Below are positions 23,414 through 30,911 of a stretch of DNA of 62,285 nucleotides, one piece after another. Within the stretch, counting starts at the first letter, position 1. Each line of letters opens with the position of its first letter. Under the pieces are notes generated by a model. The model did no database searches and was not told the DNA's origin. It saw only the letters and a list, made by a program, of their open reading frames with translations. Location of the stretch: assembly GCA_023129115.1 (NCBI GenBank), contig JAGMCR010000008.1, forward strand, positions 1-62,285, given 5' to 3'. Source of the DNA: Candidatus Iainarchaeum sp. GTDB lineage: Archaea; B1Sed10-29; WALL01. The position numbers and the translations under genes were made by a program.

Positions 23414-25416
23414 AACAATGCGTACGTCGCGATTAACGGCGCGAAGACCAGCGACACAATCGACATGAGCTTCAGCAGGATGTTCAGCGACGGCCCTGAA
23501 GTGTCCTTGAACGGGTCGCCCACAGTGTCGCCAATGACTGCCGCCTGGTGCGCGAGGCTTCCCTTGCCGCCGTGGACGCCGCTCTCAATCAGCTTCTTGG
23601 CGTTGTCCCACGCGCCCCCCGCGTTCGCCATCTCTACGGCCAGCAGGAACCCCGTGACAGTCGCCCCAACCAACAGGCCGGCAAGCGCCGCCGGGCCGAA
23701 CAAGAACCCGAACGCAACCGGGCTCACGACAGCCATCACGGCCGGCGCAATCATCTGGCGCTGTGCCGCCTTCGTGCTGATGTCGACGCACTTGCGGTAG
23801 TCAGGCCTGACCGTCCCGGCGAGTATGCCCTTGTTCTTGAACTGCCTCCTGACCTCGTCAATCATGTCCTTGGCCGCGCTGCTCACGCCCAATATGGTCA
23901 GGGACGAGAACAGGAACGGCAGTGTCCCGCCGATGAAGACGCCGACCAGCACAATTGGGCTCGCCAGGCTTATGCTGGTGGGGTCGAGGCCCGCGGCCTG
24001 TATGTAGGCCGCGATGAGCGCCAGTGTCGTCAATGCCGCGCTCCCAATCGCGAACCCCTTGCCTGTCGCGGCAGTGGTGTTGCCCATGGCGTCGAGCGCG
24101 TCAGTGCGCTTGCGCACGTTCGCAGGCATCTTCGCCATCTCTGCGATGCCGCCCGCGTTGTCCGCGACCGGCCCGTACGCGTCCGTGGCCAGGGTGATGC
24201 CCAGCGTGGAGAGCATTCCGACCGCTGCAATGGCGATGCCGAACACTCCGGCGAAGTAGTACGACGCAAGCACTGCGATGGAGATTGCAATCACTGGAAT
24301 TGCGGTGGAAGCCATTCCCACGGCCAGCCCGAACATGATGTTCGTTGCCGCGCCGGTGAGTGACGCGTCCGCGATTTCTTGTGTCTTCTTGTACTGCTCT
24401 GACGTGTAGTACTCTGTGCCGAACCCAATGATGGTGCCGGCGATTAGCCCCATGAGCACAGGCACGAACAGTTGGATTGCCATGTCCGGCGCGAGCAGCT
24501 GGAGCGCCGCGTAAACGAACACGAGCATGAGCACAGCCGCGCCAATCGTGCCCTTCCTTAGGGCACTGAGGAGGGCGGCCATGCCGCCCTTCTTGAGCTT
24601 GACGAACTTGGTCGCCACGACAGAAGCGAGTATCCCGCAAGCCGCAATCGCGAACGGAATCTCAAAGCCGAGGAGCCCAAACTGCGCGACGCCGAGCGCC
24701 GCCGCGGCAATCATCGCCCCGACGTAGGACTCGAACAGGTCTGCTCCCATTCCGGCGACATCGCCCACGTTGTCGCCCACGTTGTCCGCGATGACCGCGG
24801 GGTTGCGCGGGTCGTCCTCTGGAATCCCGGCCTCTATCTTCCCGACCAGGTCAGCGCCGACGTCGGCGGCCTTGGTGTAGATGCCGCCCCCGACGCGCGC
24901 GAACAATGCAATCGAGGAGGCGCCGAACCCGAAGCCGACAATCAGCTCCGCGATTTTCGTGTAGTCAGCGGGGAAGAAGCTGTTGAGCACGAGGTAGGTC
25001 AGCGAAAGCCCAATCAGGCCAAAGCCAACCACGCACAGGCCCATTACCGCGCCGCTTGAGAACGCGACGAGAAGGCCCTTGCCCAGGCTTTTTTCTGCGG
25101 CCTCGACTGTCCTGGCGTTTGAGTTGGTCGCCATGTACATGCCGAGGAAGCCCGCGAGCCCGGACAGCACGGCGCCAAAGACGAAGGCGCCCGCCGTGAA
25201 CGGGCTGATGAAGTAGTAGAGCAGGGCAGTGATTGCGACCACGAATACGGACATGGTCAGGTACTGCCGCTTGAGGTACGCCATGGCGCCCTCGCGAATC
25301 ATTCCTGAGAGCTCGGCGGTCTTCTTGTGCCTGAGCTTCTGTTTAAGCACTTTGTTTGCGTAGTAGTAGGCCGCGCCAAGCGCTATTAGCCCAACAAGTA
25401 TTGCCAAGTAAATCAT
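23410..25416 (-). CDS. hppA: membrane-bound ion-pumping pyrophosphatase
   Basis: 668-aa integral membrane pyrophosphatase (about 16 TM segments) that couples PPi hydrolysis to H+ or Na+ export. Substrate-site motifs: [38 protein letters not shown] and, near the end, [18 protein letters not shown]. The segment [16 protein letters not shown] has Ala at the position that is Lys in K+-independent enzymes, so K+ dependence is predicted. Whether it pumps Na+ or H+ cannot be settled here. Upstream is a short gap with its promoter. Confidence 0.95.
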   Translation of the reverse strand: MIYLAILVGLIALGAAYYYANKVLKQKLRHKKTAELSGMIREGAMAYLKRQYLTMSVFVVAITALLYYFISPFTAGAFVFGAVLSGLAGFLGMYMATNSNARTVEAAEKSLGKGLLVAFSSGAVMGLCVVGFGLIGLSLTYLVLNSFFPADYTKIAELIVGFGFGASSIALFARVGGGIYTKAADVGADLVGKIEAGIPEDDPRNPAVIADNVGDNVGDVAGMGADLFESYVGAMIAAAALGVAQFGLLGFEIPFAIAACGILASVVATKFVKLKKGGMAALLSALRKGTIGAAVLMLVFVYAALQLLAPDMAIQLFVPVLMGLIAGTIIGFGTEYYTSEQYKKTQEIADASLTGAATNIMFGLAVGMASTAIPVIAISIAVLASYYFAGVFGIAIAAVGMLSTLGITLATDAYGPVADNAGGIAEMAKMPANVRKRTDALDAMGNTTAATGKGFAIGSAALTTLALIAAYIQAAGLDPTSISLASPIVLVGVFIGGTLPFLFSSLTILGVSSAAKDMIDEVRRQFKNKGILAGTVRPDYRKCVDISTKAAQRQMIAPAVMAVVSPVAFGFLFGPAALAGLLVGATVTGFLLAVEMANAGGAWDNAKKLIESGVHGGKGSLAHQAAVIGDTVGDPFKDTSGPSLNILLKLMSIVSLVFAPLIATYALF

Positions 25417-25469
25417 TAGAAATACACCTCTTAAGAGAGTTCAGTTATTGATGAACACCTTTATAAACG

Positions 25470-26435
25470 TTAAAGGCTGCTCAGCTCTTCCCACAGCGCG
25501 TCGTCGACCTCAATGAAGCCGTTCTTGAGGTTTTCCCGCTTTTTCCTCGCGCTTTTCTCGCCGGGCACGAATATCTCTTCCACTCCCTCTGCCTTGCGCG
25601 AGGCCTTAACTTCCTCGACGAGCCTGCTGACTTTTTCCTCGAACTCGTCGCGGCCAGCGAATGCCTCTGGGTCAATTACCTGGAACAGGAATCCCCTGCC
25701 CGTCTTTTCCGTGCCGACCTTTGCCTTCACGAGCGGCCCGACGAGCGCCTCGATGGCGAGCCCGAGGCCGTAGCCTTTGTACCCGCCGAAGGCAACCATG
25801 GAGTGGACTTCATCGGGGTCGCGCGTGGGGTTCCCGCTCTTGTCAATCGCGCAGCCCTCCGGGATTTCTTCGCCGTACCTTTTGGCGTACCTCGTGACGC
25901 CCTTGGCGCGCACCGTGGTGGCCATGTCAACTATGATGGGCTCTTGCTTCGACGGAATGCCAATCGCAATCGGGTTCGTGCCGTAGACCGGGTCTATGCC
26001 CCCGAACGGGGCGGTGGCCGCGTTTGCCACGGTCGTTACTATGCCAATCATGCCTTGTTTCACGGCGTGGCGGGCCTGGTAGCCAGGCATCAAATAGGGC
26101 GGGTGGTTGTACGACCCAACCATGGCGACTCCGCTTTCTTTCGCTTTCTTGGCGGCGAGCTCCATCGCGAACTTTCCCACGAGCTGGCCCGCGTTGCCGT
26201 TGCCGTTCACCAGGGCGTACGCCGGCCCCTCGCGCTCTATCTCGATTGCACCCTTCGGCGCAATGCCCTTAATTTCGATGGGGAAGGCAATGAGGCCGTG
26301 GCAGCTGTCGCTCCTGCCGCGCAGCTCGCCGTCCATGAACTCGTCGGCGACAATGCCCGCGTCTTCCGCGGACAACCCTTTCGCAGTAAGCTTTTCTTCC
26401 AGCAGCTCCCGTGCCTCTTCAATTTGTACCTTCAT
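25470..26435 (-). CDS. malate/L-lactate/ureidoglycolate dehydrogenase family protein
   Basis: 321-aa NAD(P)-dependent oxidoreductase of the Ldh2/MDH2 family, which is unrelated to Rossmann-type LDH. Signatures: LRGRSDSCHGLIAFP (usual R..H.SHG region), GSYNHPPYLMPGYQ (position of the catalytic His), TTVANAATAPFGG and GGYKGYGLGLAIEAL. The substrate among malate, sulfolactate or other 2-hydroxy acids is open. It is 34 nt from hppA in the same direction. Confidence 0.85.
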   Translation of the reverse strand: MKVQIEEARELLEEKLTAKGLSAEDAGIVADEFMDGELRGRSDSCHGLIAFPIEIKGIAPKGAIEIEREGPAYALVNGNGNAGQLVGKFAMELAAKKAKESGVAMVGSYNHPPYLMPGYQARHAVKQGMIGIVTTVANAATAPFGGIDPVYGTNPIAIGIPSKQEPIIVDMATTVRAKGVTRYAKRYGEEIPEGCAIDKSGNPTRDPDEVHSMVAFGGYKGYGLGLAIEALVGPLVKAKVGTEKTGRGFLFQVIDPEAFAGRDEFEEKVSRLVEEVKASRKAEGVEEIFVPGEKSARKKRENLKNGFIEVDDALWEELSSL

Positions 26436-26439
26436 TCAA

Positions 26440-27090
26440 TCACTTCTTTTGTATGATGAGTTCCCAGGGATAGCGCTTTTGCATACCAAAAACTTTTTTG
26501 TCGCCTTTGCTGCCTTCACCATACCTCTTCATTAAATAATCAAAGTTTTTGAAAAACCTGTCCAGGATCCCCTCGTCGCAGACGTAATGGGGCTCTTCAG
26601 ATTCTGGGCCATGGATGCCCACGTAAACATTGGGGGCGATTTCCCTGCCTTCACTTATTTTTGGGTCCTTGTGTGAAATCATTGTCGCCACCAGTATGCC
26701 TTTTGGCTTCAGCACGCGTTCTATCTCTGAAATTGTTTTTTCGATATCCGCGTGGAGGCCGTGGAGTATAACCCCAACACTCACCACAGCGTCAAAGGAG
26801 CTGTCCGGGTAAACCAGGGAACGCATGTCACCCGCGTCTATCCGTGCCTCCAGCCCAGTTTTTTCAAGGAGCGCTTTAGTTCTCTTGACCGCTTCTTCAG
26901 AGATGTCAACCCCAGTCACGTCGAATCCCTGCTGTGCAAGGAATACGGTGTGCCTTCCAGCGCCACAGCCGTGGTCGAGGACAGTTCTCACGTTATGCTT
27001 TTTCAACACCGGAATGGAGTCCACAACAAGCTTTCTTGGCTCGGTCATTCCCAACTGGTATTTCTTGATAAACTCGTCCCAGCCACTCAC
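26440..27090 (-). CDS. class I SAM-dependent methyltransferase
   Basis: 216-aa methyltransferase. Motif I VLDHGCGAGRHTVFLA (about residues 37-52), acidic motif II VTGVDIS, GDMRSL and motif IV SFDAVVSVGVILHGL. It is similar to small-molecule or UbiE-like methyltransferases; the substrate is unknown. Its start overlaps the RNase HII stop by 4 nt, and it is followed after 4 nt by the Ldh2-family gene. Confidence 0.85.
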   Translation of the reverse strand: MSGWDEFIKKYQLGMTEPRKLVVDSIPVLKKHNVRTVLDHGCGAGRHTVFLAQQGFDVTGVDISEEAVKRTKALLEKTGLEARIDAGDMRSLVYPDSSFDAVVSVGVILHGLHADIEKTISEIERVLKPKGILVATMISHKDPKISEGREIAPNVYVGIHGPESEEPHYVCDEGILDRFFKNFDYLMKRYGEGSKGDKKVFGMQKRYPWELIIQKK

Positions 27091-27714
27091 TCAAACTCAC
27101 CAAGCCTCGCCTGCAGCTTCTCCTCTTCCATCCGCTTGCTCGTGTCCCACGACTTCCGCGCGAACGGCGGGAGCTTGCCGTGCTCCTCGAAATAACTCTT
27201 CAAAAACTCTTTTGTCACCGGGTCCGCGGGGTAGCCACTCCCAATCTCGCCGTACTTGGCCCGTGTTTTCTTGACCCACTCGTCCCGCGCGACCTTCGCA
27301 ATAATCGACGCAGCGGAAACAATCGGGTAGTTCACGTCGGCCTTGTGCTCAGCGATTGCGTCAAAATCCGGCCCCAAGTACTTCCGCAGCCGCTGGATGA
27401 ACCTCGTTGGCTCGGTGTCGGGACAGTCGATAATGATTTTGTCCGGCTTTTCCTTCAGCCCCATAATCAGCTCGGCGATTTTCTTGGCCTCGACCTCGTT
27501 GAGCGACATGACTTTCCGCATTGAGTCAATCTCGTGCGCAGAAATCTCTATCACGGCGATTTCCTTTGCAGCGTTGCGTATTTTTGCAGCCAGTTCTTCC
27601 CTGCGCGCCGGCGTGAGCAGCTTCGAGTCCTTGCACCCCATCTCGCGGTAGCTGACGCTAGACTTCTCTGTGTCTACTACTCCGGCAATAACCATCGGGC
27701 CGAAAACGGGGCCT
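27087..27714 (-). CDS. rnhB: ribonuclease HII, main (third) exon
   Basis: RNase HII cleaves the RNA strand of RNA-DNA hybrids. This exon encodes GPVFGPMVIAGVV, the KDSKLLT motif and the catalytic Asp segments to the end. The essential N-terminus is missing here. It is found upstream as a mini-exon (about 27767-27783, reading DEAG) and a leaderless first exon at 29021-29035 (ATG; MLVLG), separated by introns of 52 nt and about 1.24 kb. Joined, the product reads MLVLG-x-DEAGRGPVFGPMVIAG and is about 219 aa, normal length. A start at the internal ATG 27695 would lack the first catalytic Asp-Glu. Confidence 0.85.
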
Positions 27715-27766
27715 TTAGGAGGGGCATAAATCCTTCATCGATTTGATGATAGGTGTCTATACCCCA
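27715..27766 (-). other. 52-nt bulge-helix-bulge intron in rnhB
   Basis: Reverse-strand elements: inner helix GGGGTATA/TATGCCCC (8 bp), 4-bp central helix GGGA/TCCT (one G-U), 3-nt bulges AG|T and AA|A. Cutting after the second bulge base on each side, the rule also obeyed by the tRNA-Ala intron here, removes 27715-27766. The join AG+A makes an Arg codon and gives the canonical DEAGRGP. Unspliced, the frame reaches a stop two codons after DEAGSG. The outer helix is weak, so this would be a relaxed motif. Confidence 0.75.
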
Positions 27767-27789
27767 CTTCCCGCCTCGTCACAGCCCAA
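27767..27789 (-). CDS. rnhB: rnhB mini-exon encoding the DEAG active-site motif
   Basis: Between the two introns only about 17-23 nt of coding sequence remain, reading (LG)CDEAG plus the first two bases of the Arg codon. It carries the first catalytic acidic pair of RNase HII. The left boundary is uncertain by a few bases because the large-intron splice site is not fixed. A TTG at 27789 could in principle start translation here, but the nearest TATA-like sequence is too close for the spacing used elsewhere. Confidence 0.6.
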
Positions 27790-29020
27790 TATTAGAGTAT
27801 TTTTATTTTTTTGTTTGTCTCCACTTTTTTCCATAATAGTCCTTCTTTCTTGACTAACCCTAATTTTTCAAGCTCTTTGAGCCTTAGTTTCGTTGTCTTG
27901 AACGCTCTATTTAACTCTTTTGCCACTTCAAACGTCCTCCTGGGCGTATCCAACGTGTCTAGAATACTCTTTTTGAGCTGAGAGATTATGATGGTATTAG
28001 AATCCATTCGAATCCAGTAAGATAAACTGCCGGATTGGTAGTTCATTATTTTCCCTTCTTTTTTCAATTCAATCAAGACGTCTTGTATCCGGGCGAAGCT
28101 CCGCTTGTACTTCTTCGAGAGAGCCCGCGCGGTCGTGGGCCCTTTCAAGTCCTTGTAGGCTTGCGTCTTCAGATAGTTGGCGCTGTAGTGCTCTTCTTTC
28201 ACTGTGCTCATCATTTCTTTGAACTTCTCGCGCTTGTCTTTGTGCAGAAGGGTCAAGCCAATCCGGTCAACAGTCCTTAAGTTGTTCAGCCCGAAAATGC
28301 TGTACATCCTGTTGCTTGGCGTGAACCTGTAGCTCAATCCGAAGTAGTCAAGCATCCTCTCAATTAAGGGGTTGGGAATGCCTTGCGATATCCTGACGGA
28401 ACGGCGGTGATGGTGCTTGAGTGAGTAGTGGATGTTACCTTCTCCAGCGAAGAATCCTTGTAGGATGTATCCATAATACTCTTCTTTTCCGCAAAAGTCC
28501 CTCACTGTTTCTTTCCATTCTTTTGCCAGTTTGGTTTTCGCCAACCTGAACAGAAGATAAGGTTTCCTTGCCCTATTGTCAATATAGCGCCTTATCCGCA
28601 CATTTTTTAGGTTTGGTGTTACTTCTTCTGCATCTTCTTTTGAATAGATGTAAACTCTCGCGTTAAATTCTTCGTCCTTGTAGTGCTCTTGGATTGTGTT
28701 CCCGAAAAACTCAACTAACTCAATACAGTTGTTTGTGAAAGTAATCTCACGAATTGTCTTGTTATCGCCTTCGGCTAGCCAGAGGCCTACACATTGTGCT
28801 ATTCGCTGGTCGGTTGGCACAGAACCCTCTTCCCCGAATACCTTTGCTGCGCTGGCGCTTAAATACTTTTTCATGGGCCAAACCTTCTTTGAAATTTTTA
28901 CGGGGGCGATTTTAGCTGTTCGAGTCTTAGGATTTTCGTCCGCGAGCGAAAATTCATAAGAACGAGCAACGGCGGGAGAACCCGTAAAAATTGGGGGGGT
29001 TTGGCTTCAAGGTGTTAAAA
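27784..29020 (-). mobile_element. about 1.24-kb homing intron in rnhB
   Basis: This interrupts rnhB between the codons for MLVLG and DEAG. Ends are approximate. It contains a LAGLIDADG endonuclease gene and, upstream of it, a large folded region: AATTTTTACGGG/CCCGTAAAAATT (28893-28904 with 28981-28992) and CCAAACC/GGTTTGG (28878-28884 with 28998-29004), enclosing further hairpins including ATTTTCG/CGAAAAT. An archaeal endonuclease-processed intron is more likely than group I, because only about 165 nt lie outside the ORF. Confidence 0.65.
27792..28874 (-). CDS. LAGLIDADG homing endonuclease in the rnhB intron
   Basis: 360-aa protein with two LAGLIDADG-type helices, CVGLWLAEGDN (residues 28-38) and YILQGFFAGEGN (136-147), so a monomeric two-domain enzyme is likely. 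The acidic residues at the ends of both motifs are Glu rather than Asp. The C-terminal third contains two winged-helix-like segments (TTARALSKKYKRSFARIQDVL and RRTFEVAKELNRAFKTTKLR) that could add DNA specificity. It is AT-richer than its neighbours, as expected for a mobile gene. It presumably cleaves intronless rnhB alleles. Confidence 0.85.
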   Translation of the reverse strand: MKKYLSASAAKVFGEEGSVPTDQRIAQCVGLWLAEGDNKTIREITFTNNCIELVEFFGNTIQEHYKDEEFNARVYIYSKEDAEEVTPNLKNVRIRRYIDNRARKPYLLFRLAKTKLAKEWKETVRDFCGKEEYYGYILQGFFAGEGNIHYSLKHHHRRSVRISQGIPNPLIERMLDYFGLSYRFTPSNRMYSIFGLNNLRTVDRIGLTLLHKDKREKFKEMMSTVKEEHYSANYLKTQAYKDLKGPTTARALSKKYKRSFARIQDVLIELKKEGKIMNYQSGSLSYWIRMDSNTIIISQLKKSILDTLDTPRRTFEVAKELNRAFKTTKLRLKELEKLGLVKKEGLLWKKVETNKKIKIL

Positions 29021-29035
29021 GCCGAGAACAAGCAT
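29021..29035 (-). CDS. rnhB: rnhB first exon (MLVLG)
   Basis: ATG at 29035 is exactly 27 nt from the centre of the symmetric TATA box at 29057-29067, so a leaderless transcript starts at this codon. It encodes MLVLG, which aligns with the beginning of archaeal RNase HII (M-x-x-x-G-x-DEAG). The frame hits a stop two codons later (TTT TAA), so it is meaningful only if spliced to the DEAG mini-exon. Exon end uncertain by a few bases. Confidence 0.6.
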
Positions 29036-29056
29036 ATTCCGGGATTAGGCAATAAA

Positions 29057-29067
29057 GCTTTATAAAC
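29057..29067. promoter_or_regulatory. symmetric TATA box shared by rnhB and rpl35ae
   Basis: GCTTTATAAAC is nearly palindromic. To the left it is 27 nt from the rnhB ATG (29035). To the right it predicts transcription near 29089, giving a 19-nt leader with GGTGATT before the L35Ae ATG at 29108. Confidence 0.6.
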
Positions 29068-29107
29068 CCGTTGGCGCATAAGGATACCCTCAATTCTGGT
29101 GATTACA

Positions 29108-29512
29108 ATGGACGGAATACTTGTGAATTACCGCCGTGGAAGGCGAACCATGAGGGGCAACCAAATGATTGTCGAGGTAAAGGGCTTTGACACCCGTGCC
29201 AAGGCAGCCCAGCTCATAGGCAAGCGCGTGGTCTGGATGACTCCAGCAAAGAACGAAATCCACGGCAAAATCGTTGGGGCCCACGGCAACTCCGGGGCAG
29301 TGCGCGCGCGGTTCAACCGCGGCATGCCCGGCCAGGCAATCGGCGGCAAAGTCGAGATAACCGACAAGGGCGCCAAAAAGGCGGCGAAGAAGGAAGCCCC
29401 AAAGAAGCCGCCCGCGAAGAAGCCCGCACCGAAGGCACGGGGGACGCCCGCGCCAAAGGCGGCGGCGCCCCCCAAAGCGCCAGCCGCAAAGAAAGCGCCG
29501 GCGAAGAAATGA
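29108..29512 (+). CDS. rpl35ae: 50S ribosomal protein L35Ae with an Ala/Pro/Lys tail
   Basis: 134-aa protein. Residues 1-85 form the L35Ae domain (GILVNYRRGRRTMRGNQMIV, GKRVVWMTPAKNEIHGKIV, HGNSGAVRARFNRGMPGQAIG). The last about 50 residues are a histone-H1-like tail of A, P and K (KKAPAKK-type repeats) absent from typical L35Ae. ATG 29108 follows a GGTGATT ribosome-binding site; the GTG at 29099 belongs to that site. It overlaps trm1 by 4 nt. Confidence 0.93.
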   Translation: MDGILVNYRRGRRTMRGNQMIVEVKGFDTRAKAAQLIGKRVVWMTPAKNEIHGKIVGAHGNSGAVRARFNRGMPGQAIGGKVEITDKGAKKAAKKEAPKKPPAKKPAPKARGTPAPKAAAPPKAPAAKKAPAKK

Positions 29513-30513
29513 CTTCTGAAGAAATAACCGAGGGAAAAACGCGTCTAGCCATTTCCCCAAAAGTCTTCTTCAACCCATTGATGGAGAGCAACCGCAGCAT
29601 CACAGTGCAGCTCCTCAACTCTTTTTTCAAGAAGCCGTTCACCGCAATCGACGCACTCTCCGGAAGCGGCGCCAAAGGCGTCCGCATCGCGAACGAGACG
29701 CGCGCAAGCTTGGTCATCCTCAACGACATGAACCCCAACTCCAAAAAGCTCATGCAAAAAAGCGTCTCGCTCAACAAGCTAAAGAACACAGAGATTACTT
29801 CGGAGGACGCCAACGTCCTTTTGTCCAAGCACAAGTTCTCCACAAACTTCGTGGACATCGACCCGTTCGGCTCCCCAGCGCCGTTCACCGACTCCGCGGT
29901 CCGCGCGCTCCTCCCCAAGGACGCGGTTTTGGGCCTCACCGCGACGGACACCGGCGCGCTCGCGGGCTCTTTCAAGAACGCTGCCCGCCGCAGGTACGGC
30001 GTGCGGCTCGAAAAGACTCCCTTTTACAACGAGCTCGGCGTGCGGGCGCTCGCGGGCTTCGCGGTGCGCGAGGCAGGCAAGTACGACACCGGCCTCTCGG
30101 TATTGTTCGCCCACGCGACGGGGCACTACTACCGCGTCTTTCTCCGCACGCACCGCGGCAAGGGCGCCGCCGACGCCGCGCTCAAGCAAGTCCGCCTACT
30201 GCTCTACTGCCCCAAGTGCGGCAACATGAAGTACGGCCGCCACGATTCCTGCCACGGCACAATGCTTTCGCTGGGCCCGGTGTGGTCAGGCAAAATCTAC
30301 GAGCTGAACCTCTTCGACGAGCTCGACACGGAGCTCCCTTTCTTCGACCTGCACCGCCTCTACCAGCGCTGGGGAAAGAAGCCGGAAAAGTTCGTGGAGA
30401 TAGAGAAGAAGCTGGGCAACGCAGGATACAAAACGTCGCGCACGCACTTTAGCCGTTACGGCATCAGGTGCGACGCATCTTTCAAAGAGTTCAGGAAAAC
30501 GTTAGAAGTTTAG
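29509..30513 (+). CDS. trm1: tRNA (guanine26-N2) dimethyltransferase
   Basis: 334-aa Trm1, which uses SAM to make m2,2G26 in tRNA. N-terminal EGKTRLAISPKVFFNPLMESNR, SAM motif DALSGSGAKGVRIANE, catalytic DIDPFGSPAPF, and a C-terminal domain with a CPKCG zinc element. Slightly shorter than the usual 370-380 aa. Translationally coupled to L35Ae. Its 3' end overlaps the convergent gene by 12 nt. Confidence 0.93.
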   Translation: MTSEEITEGKTRLAISPKVFFNPLMESNRSITVQLLNSFFKKPFTAIDALSGSGAKGVRIANETRASLVILNDMNPNSKKLMQKSVSLNKLKNTEITSEDANVLLSKHKFSTNFVDIDPFGSPAPFTDSAVRALLPKDAVLGLTATDTGALAGSFKNAARRRYGVRLEKTPFYNELGVRALAGFAVREAGKYDTGLSVLFAHATGHYYRVFLRTHRGKGAADAALKQVRLLLYCPKCGNMKYGRHDSCHGTMLSLGPVWSGKIYELNLFDELDTELPFFDLHRLYQRWGKKPEKFVEIEKKLGNAGYKTSRTHFSRYGIRCDASFKEFRKTLEV

Positions 30514-30903
30514 GTTCTTTAGTTCTTCTTTGGCGGCGACTACCACGTCAAAAAAGTGTTGACTCACGTTGTCTGGGTGTGTTGTTATTCCAGGAACACG
30601 AGGGGGTAAGTCGTCCGGGTTTGTTTCGTCAGTAAATCTGACAAGGGGTTCTGTGTTACCGTTTTTTCTGTTTAACGCTTTTTTCCATAACTCCGCGATT
30701 AATTTTTGTTCTCCTGTTTGATTAGTTACTCTTATCCAGGAAGAAATTTGTCCGTGCTTGCTGTGGAATATTTCTACGTGCACGCCCTCTTTGGTGTGAA
30801 ACTTGGCAAACTGGCCCCCGTGACCTGGTAGGTCTTCAATTTCTCCGCCACCGAATTTTTTACGAAGCCTTTCCGCGGCCTTTACATGTTCTTTCCCAAG
30901 CAT
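30502..30903 (-). CDS. hypothetical protein
   Basis: 133-aa soluble protein with no recognised family. Gly/His-rich middle (EDLPGHGGQFAKFHTKEGVHVE) and mixed alpha/beta character. The start ATG at 30903 has GGTGG at optimal distance and lies 8 nt after the stop of the surface-protein gene, so it is the second gene of that operon. Base composition is slightly AT-richer than its neighbours. Confidence 0.55.
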   Translation of the reverse strand: MLGKEHVKAAERLRKKFGGGEIEDLPGHGGQFAKFHTKEGVHVEIFHSKHGQISSWIRVTNQTGEQKLIAELWKKALNRKNGNTEPLVRFTDETNPDDLPPRVPGITTHPDNVSQHFFDVVVAAKEELKNLNF

Positions 30904-30911
30904 TAATCCAC

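Noticed and set aside
27693..27695. RNase HII starting at the internal ATG 27695
   Set aside because: It would delete the DEAG catalytic residues, which are found just upstream across a recognisable intron.
27784..29020. Intein in RNase HII
   Set aside because: Stop codons separate the parts in every combination and there are no intein splicing motifs (N-terminal Cys/Ser block, HN-Cys end).
27784..29020. Group I intron as firm call
   Set aside because: A P1-like pairing with U-G exists, but only about 165 nt lie outside the endonuclease gene and I could not find the conserved P3-P7 core.
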